Translations under genes and position numbers: made by a program
Assembly: GCA_019745195.1 (NCBI GenBank)
Contig: JAIETL010000002.1
Span: 62,001-126,000 of the forward strand
Source of the DNA: Beijerinckiaceae bacterium
GTDB taxonomy: Bacteria > Pseudomonadota > Alphaproteobacteria > Rhizobiales > Beijerinckiaceae
Reading direction: 5' to 3'
DNA: 64,000 nucleotides
Part shown: positions 25,678 to 34,387 of the stretch, one piece after another
How positions within the stretch are numbered: the stretch's first letter is position 1
How the letters are laid out: each line of letters starts with the position of its first letter
The notes under the pieces: model-generated
Told to the model about the DNA's origin: nothing
Databases searched by the model: none
What the model saw: only the letters and a program-made list of their open reading frames with translations

Positions 25678-26406
25678 TCAGCCGGACTTACGCCCGCCGA
25701 TCAGAAACTCGCGATTGCCGTCGCCGCCCTCGATCGGCGAGGGAATCGGCCCCGACACCGCAAAGTCCAGCCCCGCCAGCACGGCGACGATCTCCGCGCA
25801 GACCGCCGCGTGGACCGCCTCGTCGCGCACCACGCCCTTTTTCAGCGCGGCGCGGCCGGCCTCGAATTGCGGCTTGATGAGCGCGACCAGCGCAGCTTCG
25901 GGAGCTAGCAGAACTGCTACCGCCGGCAGCACGAGCTTCAGCGAGATGAAGCTCACGTCGATGCAGGCGAAGCTCGGCCGGCCCGGCAGCGCGTCGGGCG
26001 ACAGCGTCCGGACGTCCTGCGCTTCCAGACTCAGCACGCGCGCGTCGCCGCGCAGGCTGGCGTGCAACTGGTCGCGCCCGACATCGACGGCGATCACCTC
26101 TGTCGCGCCGCACCCGAGCAGCACGTCGGTGAATCCCCCTGTCGAGGCGCCGACATCGAGGCAGAGGCGTCCGGCCGGGTCGATGCTGAAGGCGTCGAGC
26201 GCCGCCTTCAGCTTGAGCCCGCCACGCGAGACGTAAGGATGGGGGGCCTGCGCGACGATTGCCGCATTGCGCGCCACCATTTCGGAGGCCTTTCGCACCA
26301 CCGCGCCGTCTGCGCTGACGAGGCCTGCCGCGATGGCGGCCTGCGCCCGGGCCCGGCTCTCGAACAGGCCGAGCGCGACGAGCAACTGGTCGGCCCGGCT
26401 CTTCAT
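25678..26406 (-). CDS. tlyA: TlyA-family rRNA 2'-O-methyltransferase (S4 + FtsJ domains)
   Basis: 242 residues. An S4 RNA-binding domain occupies the first 60 (MKSRADQLLVALGLFESRAR, then VSADGAVVRKASEMV), followed by an FtsJ/RrmJ methyltransferase domain: SRGGLKLKAALD (first Lys), LDVGASTGGFTDVLLGCGA (SAM site), IDVSFISLKLVL (Asp), LIKPQFEAGR (Lys), NREFLI (Glu), giving the K-D-K-E tetrad. TlyA in mycobacteria 2'-O-methylates 16S and 23S rRNA. In many alphaproteobacteria tlyA directly follows dxs; here a DinJ/YafQ pair lies between the two on the same strand. Confidence 0.9.
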   Translation of the reverse strand: MKSRADQLLVALGLFESRARAQAAIAAGLVSADGAVVRKASEMVARNAAIVAQAPHPYVSRGGLKLKAALDAFSIDPAGRLCLDVGASTGGFTDVLLGCGATEVIAVDVGRDQLHASLRGDARVLSLEAQDVRTLSPDALPGRPSFACIDVSFISLKLVLPAVAVLLAPEAALVALIKPQFEAGRAALKKGVVRDEAVHAAVCAEIVAVLAGLDFAVSGPIPSPIEGGDGNREFLIGGRKSG

Positions 26407-26489
26407 CGCAGCGCTGCGCCGCCACGGCTGGGGGCGACCTTGATCATGCCTGACTCACCGTCCGCGCGCTCCACACACCAGTCCCAAGC

Positions 26490-26810
26490 TCAGCCGAACA
26501 GTTCGGAATGGGTGCCGGTCCGGACGAAGTTGATGAAACTGCCATCGACTTGGTAGATCAGCAGAAAATCGCCGCCGATGTGGCACTCGCGATGGTCGGC
26601 CCACTCACCTTTTAAGGCATGGTCGAGCCATTCCGCGCCGAGCGGGCCGTCATTGGCGACGAGGAGCATCATCGCGCTCTTAAGTTGGACCATATCGTAT
26701 CGGCCCGAGCGCGACAGGCGTTCCCAATCCTTGAGGAAGCTCTTCGCGTAATCGGCCGATCTCGGCAGAGAAGCCCGCTTAGCGCTGGCCGGCTTCTTGG
26801 TCGAGGGCAT
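26490..26810 (-). CDS. yafQ: YafQ-family type II toxin (RelE-like mRNA interferase)
   Basis: 106 residues. The C-terminal half is a textbook YafQ/RelE fold: WLDHALKGEWADHRECHIGG, then DFLLIYQVDG and FVRTGTHSELFG, matching the H..LKG..../RECHI..D.LLIY/RTG(S/T)HS.LF pattern of YafQ with its catalytic His residues. It cleaves mRNA on the ribosome. The N-terminal 20 residues are a basic extension (MPSTKKPASAKRAS). The gene overlaps the 3' end of the antitoxin by 32 bases, so the two are coupled, antitoxin first. No sign of disruption. Confidence 0.9.
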   Translation of the reverse strand: MPSTKKPASAKRASLPRSADYAKSFLKDWERLSRSGRYDMVQLKSAMMLLVANDGPLGAEWLDHALKGEWADHRECHIGGDFLLIYQVDGSFINFVRTGTHSELFG

Positions 26811-27060
26811 CGAACAGATCCTGGGCTGTGTCGAAACGGGCGCGCCGCTGCTTCATGAGCGCCCGGGACTCGTCCATGGCAGCCCGCGTCTCGGCATTGG
26901 GAACCTTCAACTCCAGCGGCAAGGCGCGATCCTTCGCGATCCGCGTCAAAGTCATCCGCACCACATCGGACACGGTAAGGCCCATCTCGGCCAGAACGGC
27001 CGCAGCCTCCTCCTTCAGACCTTCATCAATGCGTGCTCGGACAAAAGCGGTGGCAGCCAT
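26779..27060 (-). CDS. dinJ: DinJ/RelB-family antitoxin (ribbon-helix-helix)
   Basis: 93 residues from the ATG at 27060, which has an excellent AAGGAGG five bases upstream. The ribbon-helix-helix N-terminus reads AATAFVRARIDEGLKEEAAA then LAEMGLTVSDVVRMTLTRIA, as in DinJ. The C-terminal helical tail, rich in Arg/Glu, should wrap the toxin. It precedes yafQ and presumably represses the operon as a complex. The frame stays open upstream of the start without a stop for 194 bases of non-coding DNA; the strong ribosome binding site decides for 27060. Confidence 0.9.
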   Translation of the reverse strand: MAATAFVRARIDEGLKEEAAAVLAEMGLTVSDVVRMTLTRIAKDRALPLELKVPNAETRAAMDESRALMKQRRARFDTAQDLFDALDQEAGQR

Positions 27061-27254
27061 ATCGGCCTCCTTTTCCAGAGCATTCATGTAGCTCAAACGA
27101 GCAACAGTCTCAAGAAGTCGGAACAGCTCAGGCGAGGCCATTGCATGTGCGCCACAGTCATCGAAACGTGGGCTGACGCCCGTTTCATCAAGCGATCGCA
27201 TGCGCGGGATACGTGTCTTCATTGCCGACAATTGGAGAGCCGGGAGCGATCGAC

Positions 27255-29168
27255 TCAAGCCCGCCTGATCGCGCTTGGCGCGCCGAGCGCGGTCTCGATC
27301 GTGCGCACGATGCCGGCGGCGTCGAGGCCGGCCTTGGCATACATCGTGTCGGGCTTGTCGTGCTCCTGGAAGACGTCGGGCAGCGTCAGCGTGCGGACCT
27401 TCAAGCCGCCGTCGAGCAGTCCGGTGCGCGCCAGCAAGTGCAGCACATGGCTGCCGAAGCCGCCGACCGAGCCCTCCTCGACCGTAACCAGGATCTCGTG
27501 CTCGCGGGCGAGCCGCAGGATCAGCGCCTCGTCGAGCGGCTTGGCGAAGCGCGCATCGGCGACCGTGGTCGGGAGCCCGCGCTGGCCCAGTTGTTCGGCA
27601 GCGATCAGGCATTCTGCCAGCCTTGTGCCCAGCGACAGCAGCGCAACGCGCGTGCCCTCGCGGAGGATGCGGCCCCGCCCGATCTCGAGGGCTGAGCCCA
27701 TCTGCGGCAACTCGACGCCGACGCCTTCGCCGCGCGGATAGCGGAAGGCGATCGGCCCCTCGTCGAAGCTGGCTGCGGTCGCGACCATATGGATCAGCTC
27801 GGCCTCGTCGGCGGCGGCCATCACCACCATGTCGGGCAGGCAGGCGAGATAGGCGACGTCGAAGGCCCCGGCATGGGTCGCGCCATCCGCGCCGACGAGC
27901 CCTGCCCGGTCGAGCGCGAAGCGCACCGGCAGCTTCTGGATCGCGACGTCATGGACGATCTGGTCGTAGGCGCGCTGCAGGAAGGTCGAATAGATCGCGC
28001 AGAACGGCTTGTAGCCCTCGGTCGCCAGCCCCGCCGCGAAGGTCACCGCATGCTGCTCGGCGATGCCGACATCGAAGGTGCGGGCCGGAAACTCCTTGCC
28101 GAAGGCGTCGAGCCCGGTTCCCGACGGCATGGCGGCCGTCACGGCGACGATGCGCTCGTCCTTGCGCGCCTCCTTGATCAGCGCGTTGGCGAACACGCCC
28201 GTGTAACTCGGCGCATTGGCCGGGGCTTTGGCCTGCTGGCCTGTGACGGGGTCGAACTTCACCACCGCATGGTATTTGTCGGCGGTCGCCTCGGCGGGCG
28301 CATAGCCCTTGCCCTTCTGCGTCACGACATGGACGAGGATCGGGCCGTTGCCGGCGTCGCGGACATTGCGCAGAACCGGCAGCAGATGGTCGAGATTGTG
28401 CCCGTCGATCGGCCCGACATAATAGAAGCCGAGCTCCTCGAACAGCGTGCCGCCGGTCCAGAAGCCGCGCGCATATTCTTCCGTGCGCTTGGCCTTGTCG
28501 TGGAAGAAGCGCGGCAGCCGCTCGGCCAGATGCTTGGCGATCTCGCGGATCGAACGATAGGTCCGGCCCGAGACGAGCCGCGCCAGATAGGCCGACATCG
28601 CGCCCACGGGAGGGGCGATCGACATGTCGTTGTCGTTCAGGATCACGATCAGCCGCGAGCCGAGCGCACCCGCATTGTTCATCGCCTCATAGGCCATGCC
28701 GGCCGACATCGCGCCGTCGCCGATGACGGCGACGACGTTGTTGGGCTTGCCCGCGAGATCGCGGGCCACCGCCATGCCGAGCCCCGCCGAGATCGAGGTC
28801 GAGGAATGGGCCGCGCCGAACGGATCGTATTCGCTCTCCGAACGCCGGGTGAATCCGGAAAGCCCGCCGCCCTGGCGCAATGTCCGGATACGGTCGCGCC
28901 GGCCGGTCAGGATCTTGTGGGGATAGGCCTGATGGCCGACATCCCAGATCAGCCGGTCGCGCGGCGTCTCAAACACGTGGTGAAGCGCGACCGTCAGCTC
29001 GACGACGCCCAGCCCCGCGCCGAGATGGCCGCCGGTCACGGAGACCGCGTCGATCGTCTCCAGCCGCAACTCGTCGGCGAGCTGGCGCAAATCGCCATCC
29101 GGGAGCTTGCGCAGCTCGTCGGGCGTCCGGATGCGGTCGAGGAGAGGAGTCTGTGGGCGCTTCGTCAC
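27255..29168 (-). CDS. dxs: 1-deoxy-D-xylulose-5-phosphate synthase
   Basis: 637 residues, the normal length. A thiamine-diphosphate enzyme that condenses pyruvate with glyceraldehyde 3-phosphate, the first step of the MEP isoprenoid route. Marks: [35 protein letters not shown], the ThDP/Mg loop [20 protein letters not shown] with [14 protein letters not shown], and in the pyrimidine domain [18 protein letters not shown] and the [15 protein letters not shown] run. The C-terminal transketolase domain is intact. It is monocistronic in appearance, with the DinJ/YafQ pair downstream, and diverges from the solute-binding protein gene. Confidence 0.95.
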   Translation of the reverse strand: MTKRPQTPLLDRIRTPDELRKLPDGDLRQLADELRLETIDAVSVTGGHLGAGLGVVELTVALHHVFETPRDRLIWDVGHQAYPHKILTGRRDRIRTLRQGGGLSGFTRRSESEYDPFGAAHSSTSISAGLGMAVARDLAGKPNNVVAVIGDGAMSAGMAYEAMNNAGALGSRLIVILNDNDMSIAPPVGAMSAYLARLVSGRTYRSIREIAKHLAERLPRFFHDKAKRTEEYARGFWTGGTLFEELGFYYVGPIDGHNLDHLLPVLRNVRDAGNGPILVHVVTQKGKGYAPAEATADKYHAVVKFDPVTGQQAKAPANAPSYTGVFANALIKEARKDERIVAVTAAMPSGTGLDAFGKEFPARTFDVGIAEQHAVTFAAGLATEGYKPFCAIYSTFLQRAYDQIVHDVAIQKLPVRFALDRAGLVGADGATHAGAFDVAYLACLPDMVVMAAADEAELIHMVATAASFDEGPIAFRYPRGEGVGVELPQMGSALEIGRGRILREGTRVALLSLGTRLAECLIAAEQLGQRGLPTTVADARFAKPLDEALILRLAREHEILVTVEEGSVGGFGSHVLHLLARTGLLDGGLKVRTLTLPDVFQEHDKPDTMYAKAGLDAAGIVRTIETALGAPSAIRRA

Positions 29169-29330
29169 AGTGCCGGTCTATCTCATCGGCAAGGGCACGC
29201 ACAAGGTCGCGATGCCTACGCCTCTTGACGCAGCGAATGGGCTGGGCTCGCCTTGGGGTTGCAACCCGAATCTGGCCCGAAACTTGCTGAGTTGGGTCTC
29301 ATCCCCATCATGGTCCCGCAGGAGCATCCG

Positions 29331-30965
29331 ATGCCGAGCCCGTCCCGACGCCTTATCCTGCTGCGCCGCCTCGTCAGGTCGCTCTCGCTGGCCGCCTTAG
29401 CCGGCGCGCTGCTCGCGCCGCTGCAGGCCGGCGCGCAGACCCTGCGCATAGGCATGACGGCGTCCGACATCCCGACCGCGACCGGCCTGCCCAATAACGG
29501 CTTCGAGGGCATGCGCTTCCTCGGTTATCCGATCTTCGAATCGCTGATGCTCTGGGACCTGACCCGCACCGATCAACTCGCGGCCCTGCGCCCGGGCCTC
29601 GCCGAGCGCTGGGAGCAGGCGGCCGACGACCCAAAAACCTGGATCTTCCATCTGCGCCGGGGCGTGAAATTCCATGACGGCGCTGACTTCGACGCCGATG
29701 CGGTGATCTGGAATCTGGAGCGCTATTTCAACAAGGATTCGGCCCAGTTCGAGCCGCCGGCCGCCGGAATCACCCGCGCCCGCATCCCGGTGATGGGGAC
29801 TTACAAGAAGATCGACGACCACACGGTCGCGATGACGACGACGCAGGCCGCCTCCTACTTTCCCTACATGGCGGTGTATATCCTGTTCACCTCGCCGGCT
29901 TCCTTCGAGAAAGCCGGCAAGGACTGGGCCAAGGTCGCGACTTTGCCTGCCGCCGGCACCGGCCCGTTCCGCATCACCAGTGTCGTGCCGCGCGAGCGCG
30001 TCGAACTCGCCCGCCATGACGGCTACTGGGATGCCGGCAAGAAGGCGAAGGTCGAAAAGGTCGTGCTGCAACCGATCCCCGAGGCGACGGCGCGGATGGC
30101 GGCGCTGCGCTCGGGCCAGGTCGACTGGATCGAGGTGCCGCCGGCCGACGGACTGCCCTCGCTGAAGCAGGCCGGCTTCCAGATCGTCACCGGCTCCTAT
30201 CCGCATCTCTGGCCGTGGTTCTTCAGCATCGGCGCCACCAACAGCCCGTTCAAGGATGTGCGCGTGCGACAGGCGCTAAACTATTGCGTCGACCGCGCCG
30301 GCCTCGTCGAACTGCTCAACGGCACGGCCGAGCCCTCCGTGGGCTGGCTCAAGGCGAGCGATCCGAATTTCGGCAAGCCGGTCAATCGCTATACATTCGA
30401 TCCCGCCAAGGGCAAGGCGCTGCTGGCGCAGGCCGGCTTCGGCCCGCAGAAGCCGTTGTCGTTCAAGGTGATGATCTCGACCTCCGGCTCGGGCCAGATG
30501 TCGCCGCTGCCGATGAACGAGTTCATGCAGGCGAGCCTGAAGGAGGCTTGCGGCGTCAATGTCGAGTTCAACGTCACGGAATGGCAGGTGCTGCTGAACA
30601 GCATGCGCGCGCTGCCCGATGCGCCGAGCCTCGGCGGCGCGCTGAGCCTGAATGTCAGTTCGCCCTCCTCGGATGTCGGCGTGATGGCGCGCTATTTCGC
30701 GGCCGCCGGCGCGCCGCCCAACGGCTTCAACTTCGCCAACTGGAAGGACGACGTCTTCGAGGCGGCTTTCGCCAAGCTCGCCACCGCGACCGATCCGAAG
30801 CTCATCGCCGAGCAGACGGCGATCGCCCATGAGCGCCTGGTCGACAATCCGCCCTGGCTCTATATCGTCCACGATCTGAACCCGCGCGCCATGTCGCCCA
30901 AGGTCAAGGGCTTCGTCTCGCCGCAATCCTGGTTCGTCGATCTGACGCTGGTGAGCCTGCAGTGA
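29331..30965 (+). CDS. ABC transporter substrate-binding protein, family 5 (SBP_bac_5, dipeptide/oligopeptide type)
   Basis: 544 residues from the ATG at 29331 with AGGAG six bases before it; a longer frame from 29253 is less likely. A Sec signal peptide (RRLVRSLSLAALAGALLAPL, cleavage near AGA|Q) exports it. SBP_bac_5 marks: LRPGLAERWEQAADDPKTWI, FHLRRGVKFHDGADFDADAV, FNKDSAQF, TGPFRITSVVPRERVELARH, DVRVRQALNYCVDR. No permease or ATPase gene is nearby; an amidase starts four bases after its stop, so amide or peptide uptake followed by hydrolysis is plausible. It is paralogous to the protein at 45143-46732. Confidence 0.85.
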   Translation: MPSPSRRLILLRRLVRSLSLAALAGALLAPLQAGAQTLRIGMTASDIPTATGLPNNGFEGMRFLGYPIFESLMLWDLTRTDQLAALRPGLAERWEQAADDPKTWIFHLRRGVKFHDGADFDADAVIWNLERYFNKDSAQFEPPAAGITRARIPVMGTYKKIDDHTVAMTTTQAASYFPYMAVYILFTSPASFEKAGKDWAKVATLPAAGTGPFRITSVVPRERVELARHDGYWDAGKKAKVEKVVLQPIPEATARMAALRSGQVDWIEVPPADGLPSLKQAGFQIVTGSYPHLWPWFFSIGATNSPFKDVRVRQALNYCVDRAGLVELLNGTAEPSVGWLKASDPNFGKPVNRYTFDPAKGKALLAQAGFGPQKPLSFKVMISTSGSGQMSPLPMNEFMQASLKEACGVNVEFNVTEWQVLLNSMRALPDAPSLGGALSLNVSSPSSDVGVMARYFAAAGAPPNGFNFANWKDDVFEAAFAKLATATDPKLIAEQTAIAHERLVDNPPWLYIVHDLNPRAMSPKVKGFVSPQSWFVDLTLVSLQ

Positions 30966-30969
30966 CGCC

Positions 30970-32382
30970 ATGAACGATGCCTCGCCGATGCCGACCGATC
31001 TCGCACTCGCGCCGGCGCATGTCCTGGCGCGGGAGATCGCCGCGAAACGCGTCTCGCCCGTCGATGTCGTCGACGCCCTGCTGAGCCGGATCAACCGGTT
31101 CGAGCCGAAGCTGCAGGCTTTCGTCGCCGTCTACGGCATGGACGCCAGGCTCGCGGCCGAGGGCGCCGACAAGGCGATCCGCTCCGGCCACGCCGTCGGG
31201 CCGCTCCATGGCGTGCCTGTGGCGCTGAAGGACCTGATCGAGCTGGAGGGCCGCATCACCACCGGCGGCTCGGCGATGTGGCGTCAGCGCCGCTCGACCG
31301 TGACCGCCACGATCGCGCGCCGCATGATCGCGCAGGGCATGATCGTGCTCGGCAAGACCCACACGGTCGAGTTCGCCTATGGCGGCTGGGGCACCAACCA
31401 GCATATGGGCACGCCGTGGAACCCGTGGGACGGCGTCGATCCGCGCACGCCCGGCGGCTCCTCCAGCGGCTCGGGCGTCGCGGTCGCGGCCCGTCTCGCG
31501 CCCTGGGCGATCGGCACCGATACGGGCGGCTCGGTCAGGCTGCCGGCCTCCTATTGCGGGCTGACCGGGCTGAAGGCGACGATCGGCCGCATCCCGACGT
31601 CGGGCATCCTGCCGCTTTCGACCACGCTCGACACGCCCGGCCCGATGGCGCGAGACGTCGAGGACGTGGCGCTGCTCTACAATGTGCTGCAGGGCCCCGA
31701 CCCCCTCGATCCCAATACGCGCGGCGTCGCGCCCGAAGACCCGTTGCCCGTCATGCGACGCGGCGTGCGGGGTCTGCGCATCGCGCGCATGCCCGAGGCC
31801 GAACGCGCCGGCTGCGACGCCGATGTGCTCTCGGCCTACGACCGCTCGCTCGACCTGCTCGCCGAACTCGGAGCCGAGATCGTCGAGATCAGGCTTCCCT
31901 TCCTGCTGGGAGATTTCGTCGGCGCGCAGGCGGTGACGGCGTCTGAGGCCTATTTCTTCGACCGCGAACTGGTCGATGATCCCGGTGCCCAGCTCGATGA
32001 GGCCGTGCGGCCGCGCGTACTCGCTGGCAAGAATGTCTCGGCGCAGGACTATCTCGCGACCAAGCGCCGGCAGCAGCAGGACAAGCGCGTCATGGCGATG
32101 GCGATGGAGGGCATCGACGCGCTGCTGACGCCGACCACGCCGACGCCGGCGATCAGGCTCGCCGAGGTCGACCAGATGGTCTTCCCCTCGCGCTTCACCC
32201 GTTTCGGCAACTTCCTCGAGATGTGCGCGCTCTCGCTGCCCAACGGCTTCAGCGCCGGCGGCCTGCCGCTCTCGCTGCAGATCTGCTGCCCGGGCTATCA
32301 GGAAGCGACGGCGCTGCGCATCGGCTGGGCGCTCCAGCAGGCGAGCGACCACCACCTGCGCCTGCCTCCGATGGTGACGTGA
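30970..32382 (+). CDS. Amidase (amidase signature family)
   Basis: 470 residues. Amidase signature enzymes use a Ser-cisSer-Lys triad: the Lys in LHGVPVALKDLIELEG, and the Ser residues in RTPGGSSSGSGVAVAA and TDTGGSVRLPAS. Other marks are IVLGKTHTVEFAYGGWGTN and the C-terminal LPNGFSAGGLPLSLQI. It hydrolyses a carboxamide to acid plus ammonia; the natural amide cannot be read off. It is four bases after the solute-binding protein gene and followed by an MFS gene on the same strand, forming an apparent three-gene set for import and use of an amide-containing compound (inference). Cytoplasmic. Confidence 0.88.
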   Translation: MNDASPMPTDLALAPAHVLAREIAAKRVSPVDVVDALLSRINRFEPKLQAFVAVYGMDARLAAEGADKAIRSGHAVGPLHGVPVALKDLIELEGRITTGGSAMWRQRRSTVTATIARRMIAQGMIVLGKTHTVEFAYGGWGTNQHMGTPWNPWDGVDPRTPGGSSSGSGVAVAARLAPWAIGTDTGGSVRLPASYCGLTGLKATIGRIPTSGILPLSTTLDTPGPMARDVEDVALLYNVLQGPDPLDPNTRGVAPEDPLPVMRRGVRGLRIARMPEAERAGCDADVLSAYDRSLDLLAELGAEIVEIRLPFLLGDFVGAQAVTASEAYFFDRELVDDPGAQLDEAVRPRVLAGKNVSAQDYLATKRRQQQDKRVMAMAMEGIDALLTPTTPTPAIRLAEVDQMVFPSRFTRFGNFLEMCALSLPNGFSAGGLPLSLQICCPGYQEATALRIGWALQQASDHHLRLPPMVT

Positions 32383-32459
32383 GCGCTCGCAGGAAACGGG
32401 TGGGTTCGGGGCAACACTGATGGGAGAGCTTGCGGGTCACGCAAGCAGGAATCCCAGCC

Positions 32460-33680
32460 ATGTCCGCTCCTCTCCCAGCAGCCCTCCTGCTCACCGGCGT
32501 CCTCGCGCAGTTCGCCGACAAGCTGGCTCTCGACACGATTTCGCTGGCGGCGACGCAAGCCGGCGCGAGCCCGCGGCTCGTCGGCCTGCTGGTCGCGGCG
32601 CAGTCGGCGGCATGGCTGCTGATCTCGCTGCCAGCCGGCGTCTTCGCCGATCGCATCGCGCCTCGTGCGCTGATCCGGCTCGGCGGCGCGCTGATGCTGG
32701 CGGGCTCAGGCATCGGCGCGGTCCTGCTCGGCCTCGGCCAGATCGGCTTTGGGCTGGCTCTCTCGACCTTTCTGGCGGCGGCCGGCCCCGTCGTGATCGC
32801 GCTGTCGATCTTCGTGCTGCTGCCGCGCATGGTGGCCGTCGCGGACCTGCCGCGCGCCAATGGCCGGCTCGAACTCGGCCGCGCGCTGCTGAGCTTTGCC
32901 TCGCCGCTGATCGCAGGCTGGGCGGTGGCGCGCGGCGCGGGCTCGCTCGGCCTCGGCATCTGCGCGGCCGTCGGCGTCGCTATCCTGCTCACGGCGGGCC
33001 GCCTGCCGGGCGACGCGCCGCCGCCGCAGCCGCGCTTGCCCCTGCACCGCGCCGTCGCCGAGGGTGCAGCCTTCGTCGCGCGCCATCCCTATCTGAGGCC
33101 GATCGCGCTTTGCGCCATCGCCTGGAACCTCGCCTTCTTCGCCTTTCTGGCGCTGTTCGCGCCCTATGCGGCGCGCGTGTTGCTGCTGGAGCCGGCGATG
33201 ATCGGCCTCGCCTCCTCGATCGCCGGCGTTGGCTCGATCCTCGCCGCGCTCCTTGGCCCGACGCTGATCGCGAGGCTGCCGACGGGAGCGCTGCTGGTCT
33301 TCGGCCCGGCCGTCTCGCTGCTTGGTGTCGGCGCGCTGGCGCTCGCCCCGCCCGCGCTCGGGGTCGCGGCGCTCGCCTTCGCCTTCCTCGTGCTGGGATT
33401 CGGCCCGATCCTCTGGTTCATAACCCAGACCAGCCTGCGTCAGGCGGTGACGCCCCCAATCCTGCTCGGCCGCGTCAGCGCGACGCTGACGACCGCGATG
33501 TACGGCATGCGCCCGCTGGGCGCGCTGGCGGGCGGATTTGCCGGCGAGTGGTTCGGCCTGCAGGCGGCGATGTGGCTGCCGGTCGGCCTGTTCGTCCTCT
33601 CGACGCTGGCGATCCTGGCCTCGGCGATGCCGCGGCTCAAGACGATGCCTGAGGGGGAGGTGGCGCTTACGCGGGGCTGA
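32460..33680 (+). CDS. MFS transporter
   Basis: 406 residues from the ATG at 32460 with AGGA about ten bases upstream; the TTG-initiated frame from 32430 adds little. About twelve membrane segments rich in Ala, Leu and Gly. Loop 2-3 reads PAGVFADRIAPRALIRLGGA, the usual MFS D-R pair followed by basics, and the centre holds AVAEGAAFVARHPYLRPIAL, the 6-7 cytoplasmic loop seen in enterobactin exporter-like MFS proteins. The substrate is unknown. It follows the amidase by 77 bases. A drug or small-molecule efflux role is the default guess. Confidence 0.8.
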   Translation: MSAPLPAALLLTGVLAQFADKLALDTISLAATQAGASPRLVGLLVAAQSAAWLLISLPAGVFADRIAPRALIRLGGALMLAGSGIGAVLLGLGQIGFGLALSTFLAAAGPVVIALSIFVLLPRMVAVADLPRANGRLELGRALLSFASPLIAGWAVARGAGSLGLGICAAVGVAILLTAGRLPGDAPPPQPRLPLHRAVAEGAAFVARHPYLRPIALCAIAWNLAFFAFLALFAPYAARVLLLEPAMIGLASSIAGVGSILAALLGPTLIARLPTGALLVFGPAVSLLGVGALALAPPALGVAALAFAFLVLGFGPILWFITQTSLRQAVTPPILLGRVSATLTTAMYGMRPLGALAGGFAGEWFGLQAAMWLPVGLFVLSTLAILASAMPRLKTMPEGEVALTRG

Positions 33681-33694
33681 TCCGCGCCCCTTGA

Positions 33695-34003
33695 TCAAGC
33701 CGGACTGATGCGTTCGACGCCGCTGAGCTTGAACCCAAGCGCCTTCAGGACTGAGAGCAGCGTGGTCAGCGTCGGATTGCCGTTGATGCTGAGAGTCCTG
33801 TAGAGCGTTTCGCGGGACATTCCGGCATCGCTGGCCAGCTTCGTCATCCCCTGCGCACGGGCAACGATGCCGAGCGCCTCAGCAATCTCGTGAGGATCGC
33901 CGCCAGCAATGATTTCGTCTAGAAAGCCTTGAGCGGCTTCCAGATCAGTCACCAGTTCCGCAATATCATAGGGGCGAGAAACGAATTCAGGATCGATAGC
34001 CAT
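33695..34003 (-). CDS. higA: HigA-type antitoxin (addiction module antidote, HTH)
   Basis: 102 residues. The N-terminal 50 residues (MAIDPEFVSRPYDIAELVTD, then FLDEIIAGGDPHEIAEALG) are the toxin-binding part of small antidote proteins, and the C-terminal half is a lambda-repressor-like HTH: KLASDAGMSRETLYRTLS followed by GNPTLTTLLSVLKALGFKLS. It begins four bases after the stop of the HigB frame at 34008-34292, which is broken by a TAA. Toxin-first order is standard for this family. The antitoxin is intact. Confidence 0.9.
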   Translation of the reverse strand: MAIDPEFVSRPYDIAELVTDLEAAQGFLDEIIAGGDPHEIAEALGIVARAQGMTKLASDAGMSRETLYRTLSINGNPTLTTLLSVLKALGFKLSGVERISPA

Positions 34004-34007
34004 CTTC

Positions 34008-34292
34008 TCATCCTTTCAATGCCCGAACCGCGTGTCTGATATCGGCGTCCTGCGTCGACTTGTTTCCACCGCCCAGCAACAGGATCAGGACATCGCCACG
34101 TTTGGCGTAGTAGACGCGATATCCTGGGCCTTAATCGATCCGCAACTCGCTGACGCCTCCTGTGAGGTTGCGGTGATCCCCCGGATTTCCTGTTCCGAGC
34201 CTCAGCAGTCTCGCTGCGATCCTCGCCCGCGCCCGCTCGTCTCGCAGTCCGGCAGCCCATTCCTCATAAGCCGGCAGCGCTTCGATCCGCAT
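34008..34292 (-). pseudogene. higB: HigB/RelE-like toxin interrupted by an in-frame TAA
   Basis: I translated this by hand. The frame opens at ATG 34292 (MRIEALPAYEEWAAGLRDER), continues through GDHRNLTGGVSELRID, then meets TAA at 34133-34131. Ignoring that codon it continues [26 protein letters not shown] and ends ALKG with TGA at 34010-34008, four bases before the antitoxin ATG. The full 94 codons match the short RelE/HigB toxins, whose consensus at the stop position is Tyr ([12 protein letters not shown]). TAC or TAT to TAA is a single substitution. The first 53 residues lack most of the toxin core, so the toxin is very probably inactive; a sequencing error is the alternative. Confidence 0.85.
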
Positions 34293-34300
34293 GACCTGTT

Positions 34301-34316
34301 GTAGCCTTAAAGCTAC
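34301..34316. promoter_or_regulatory. Palindrome upstream of the HigBA locus (candidate operator)
   Basis: GTAGC-CTTAAA-GCTAC lies eight bases upstream of the HigB start codon. The five-base arms are perfect and the TTAA core is symmetric. Position and symmetry fit an operator bound by the antitoxin HTH. Confidence 0.45.
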
Positions 34317-34387
34317 GCAGCATCAAGGTGTGGTTGCTCGCGTCAATTGCCTTCGTTCGGCTATCGGATAAGTCCTCATTGCCGTTC

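Noticed and set aside
27061-27254. Palindrome GCTC-AAAC-GAGC at 27091-27102 as dinJ operator
   Set aside because: Arms are only four bases and the flanks do not extend the symmetry; too weak to list as a feature.
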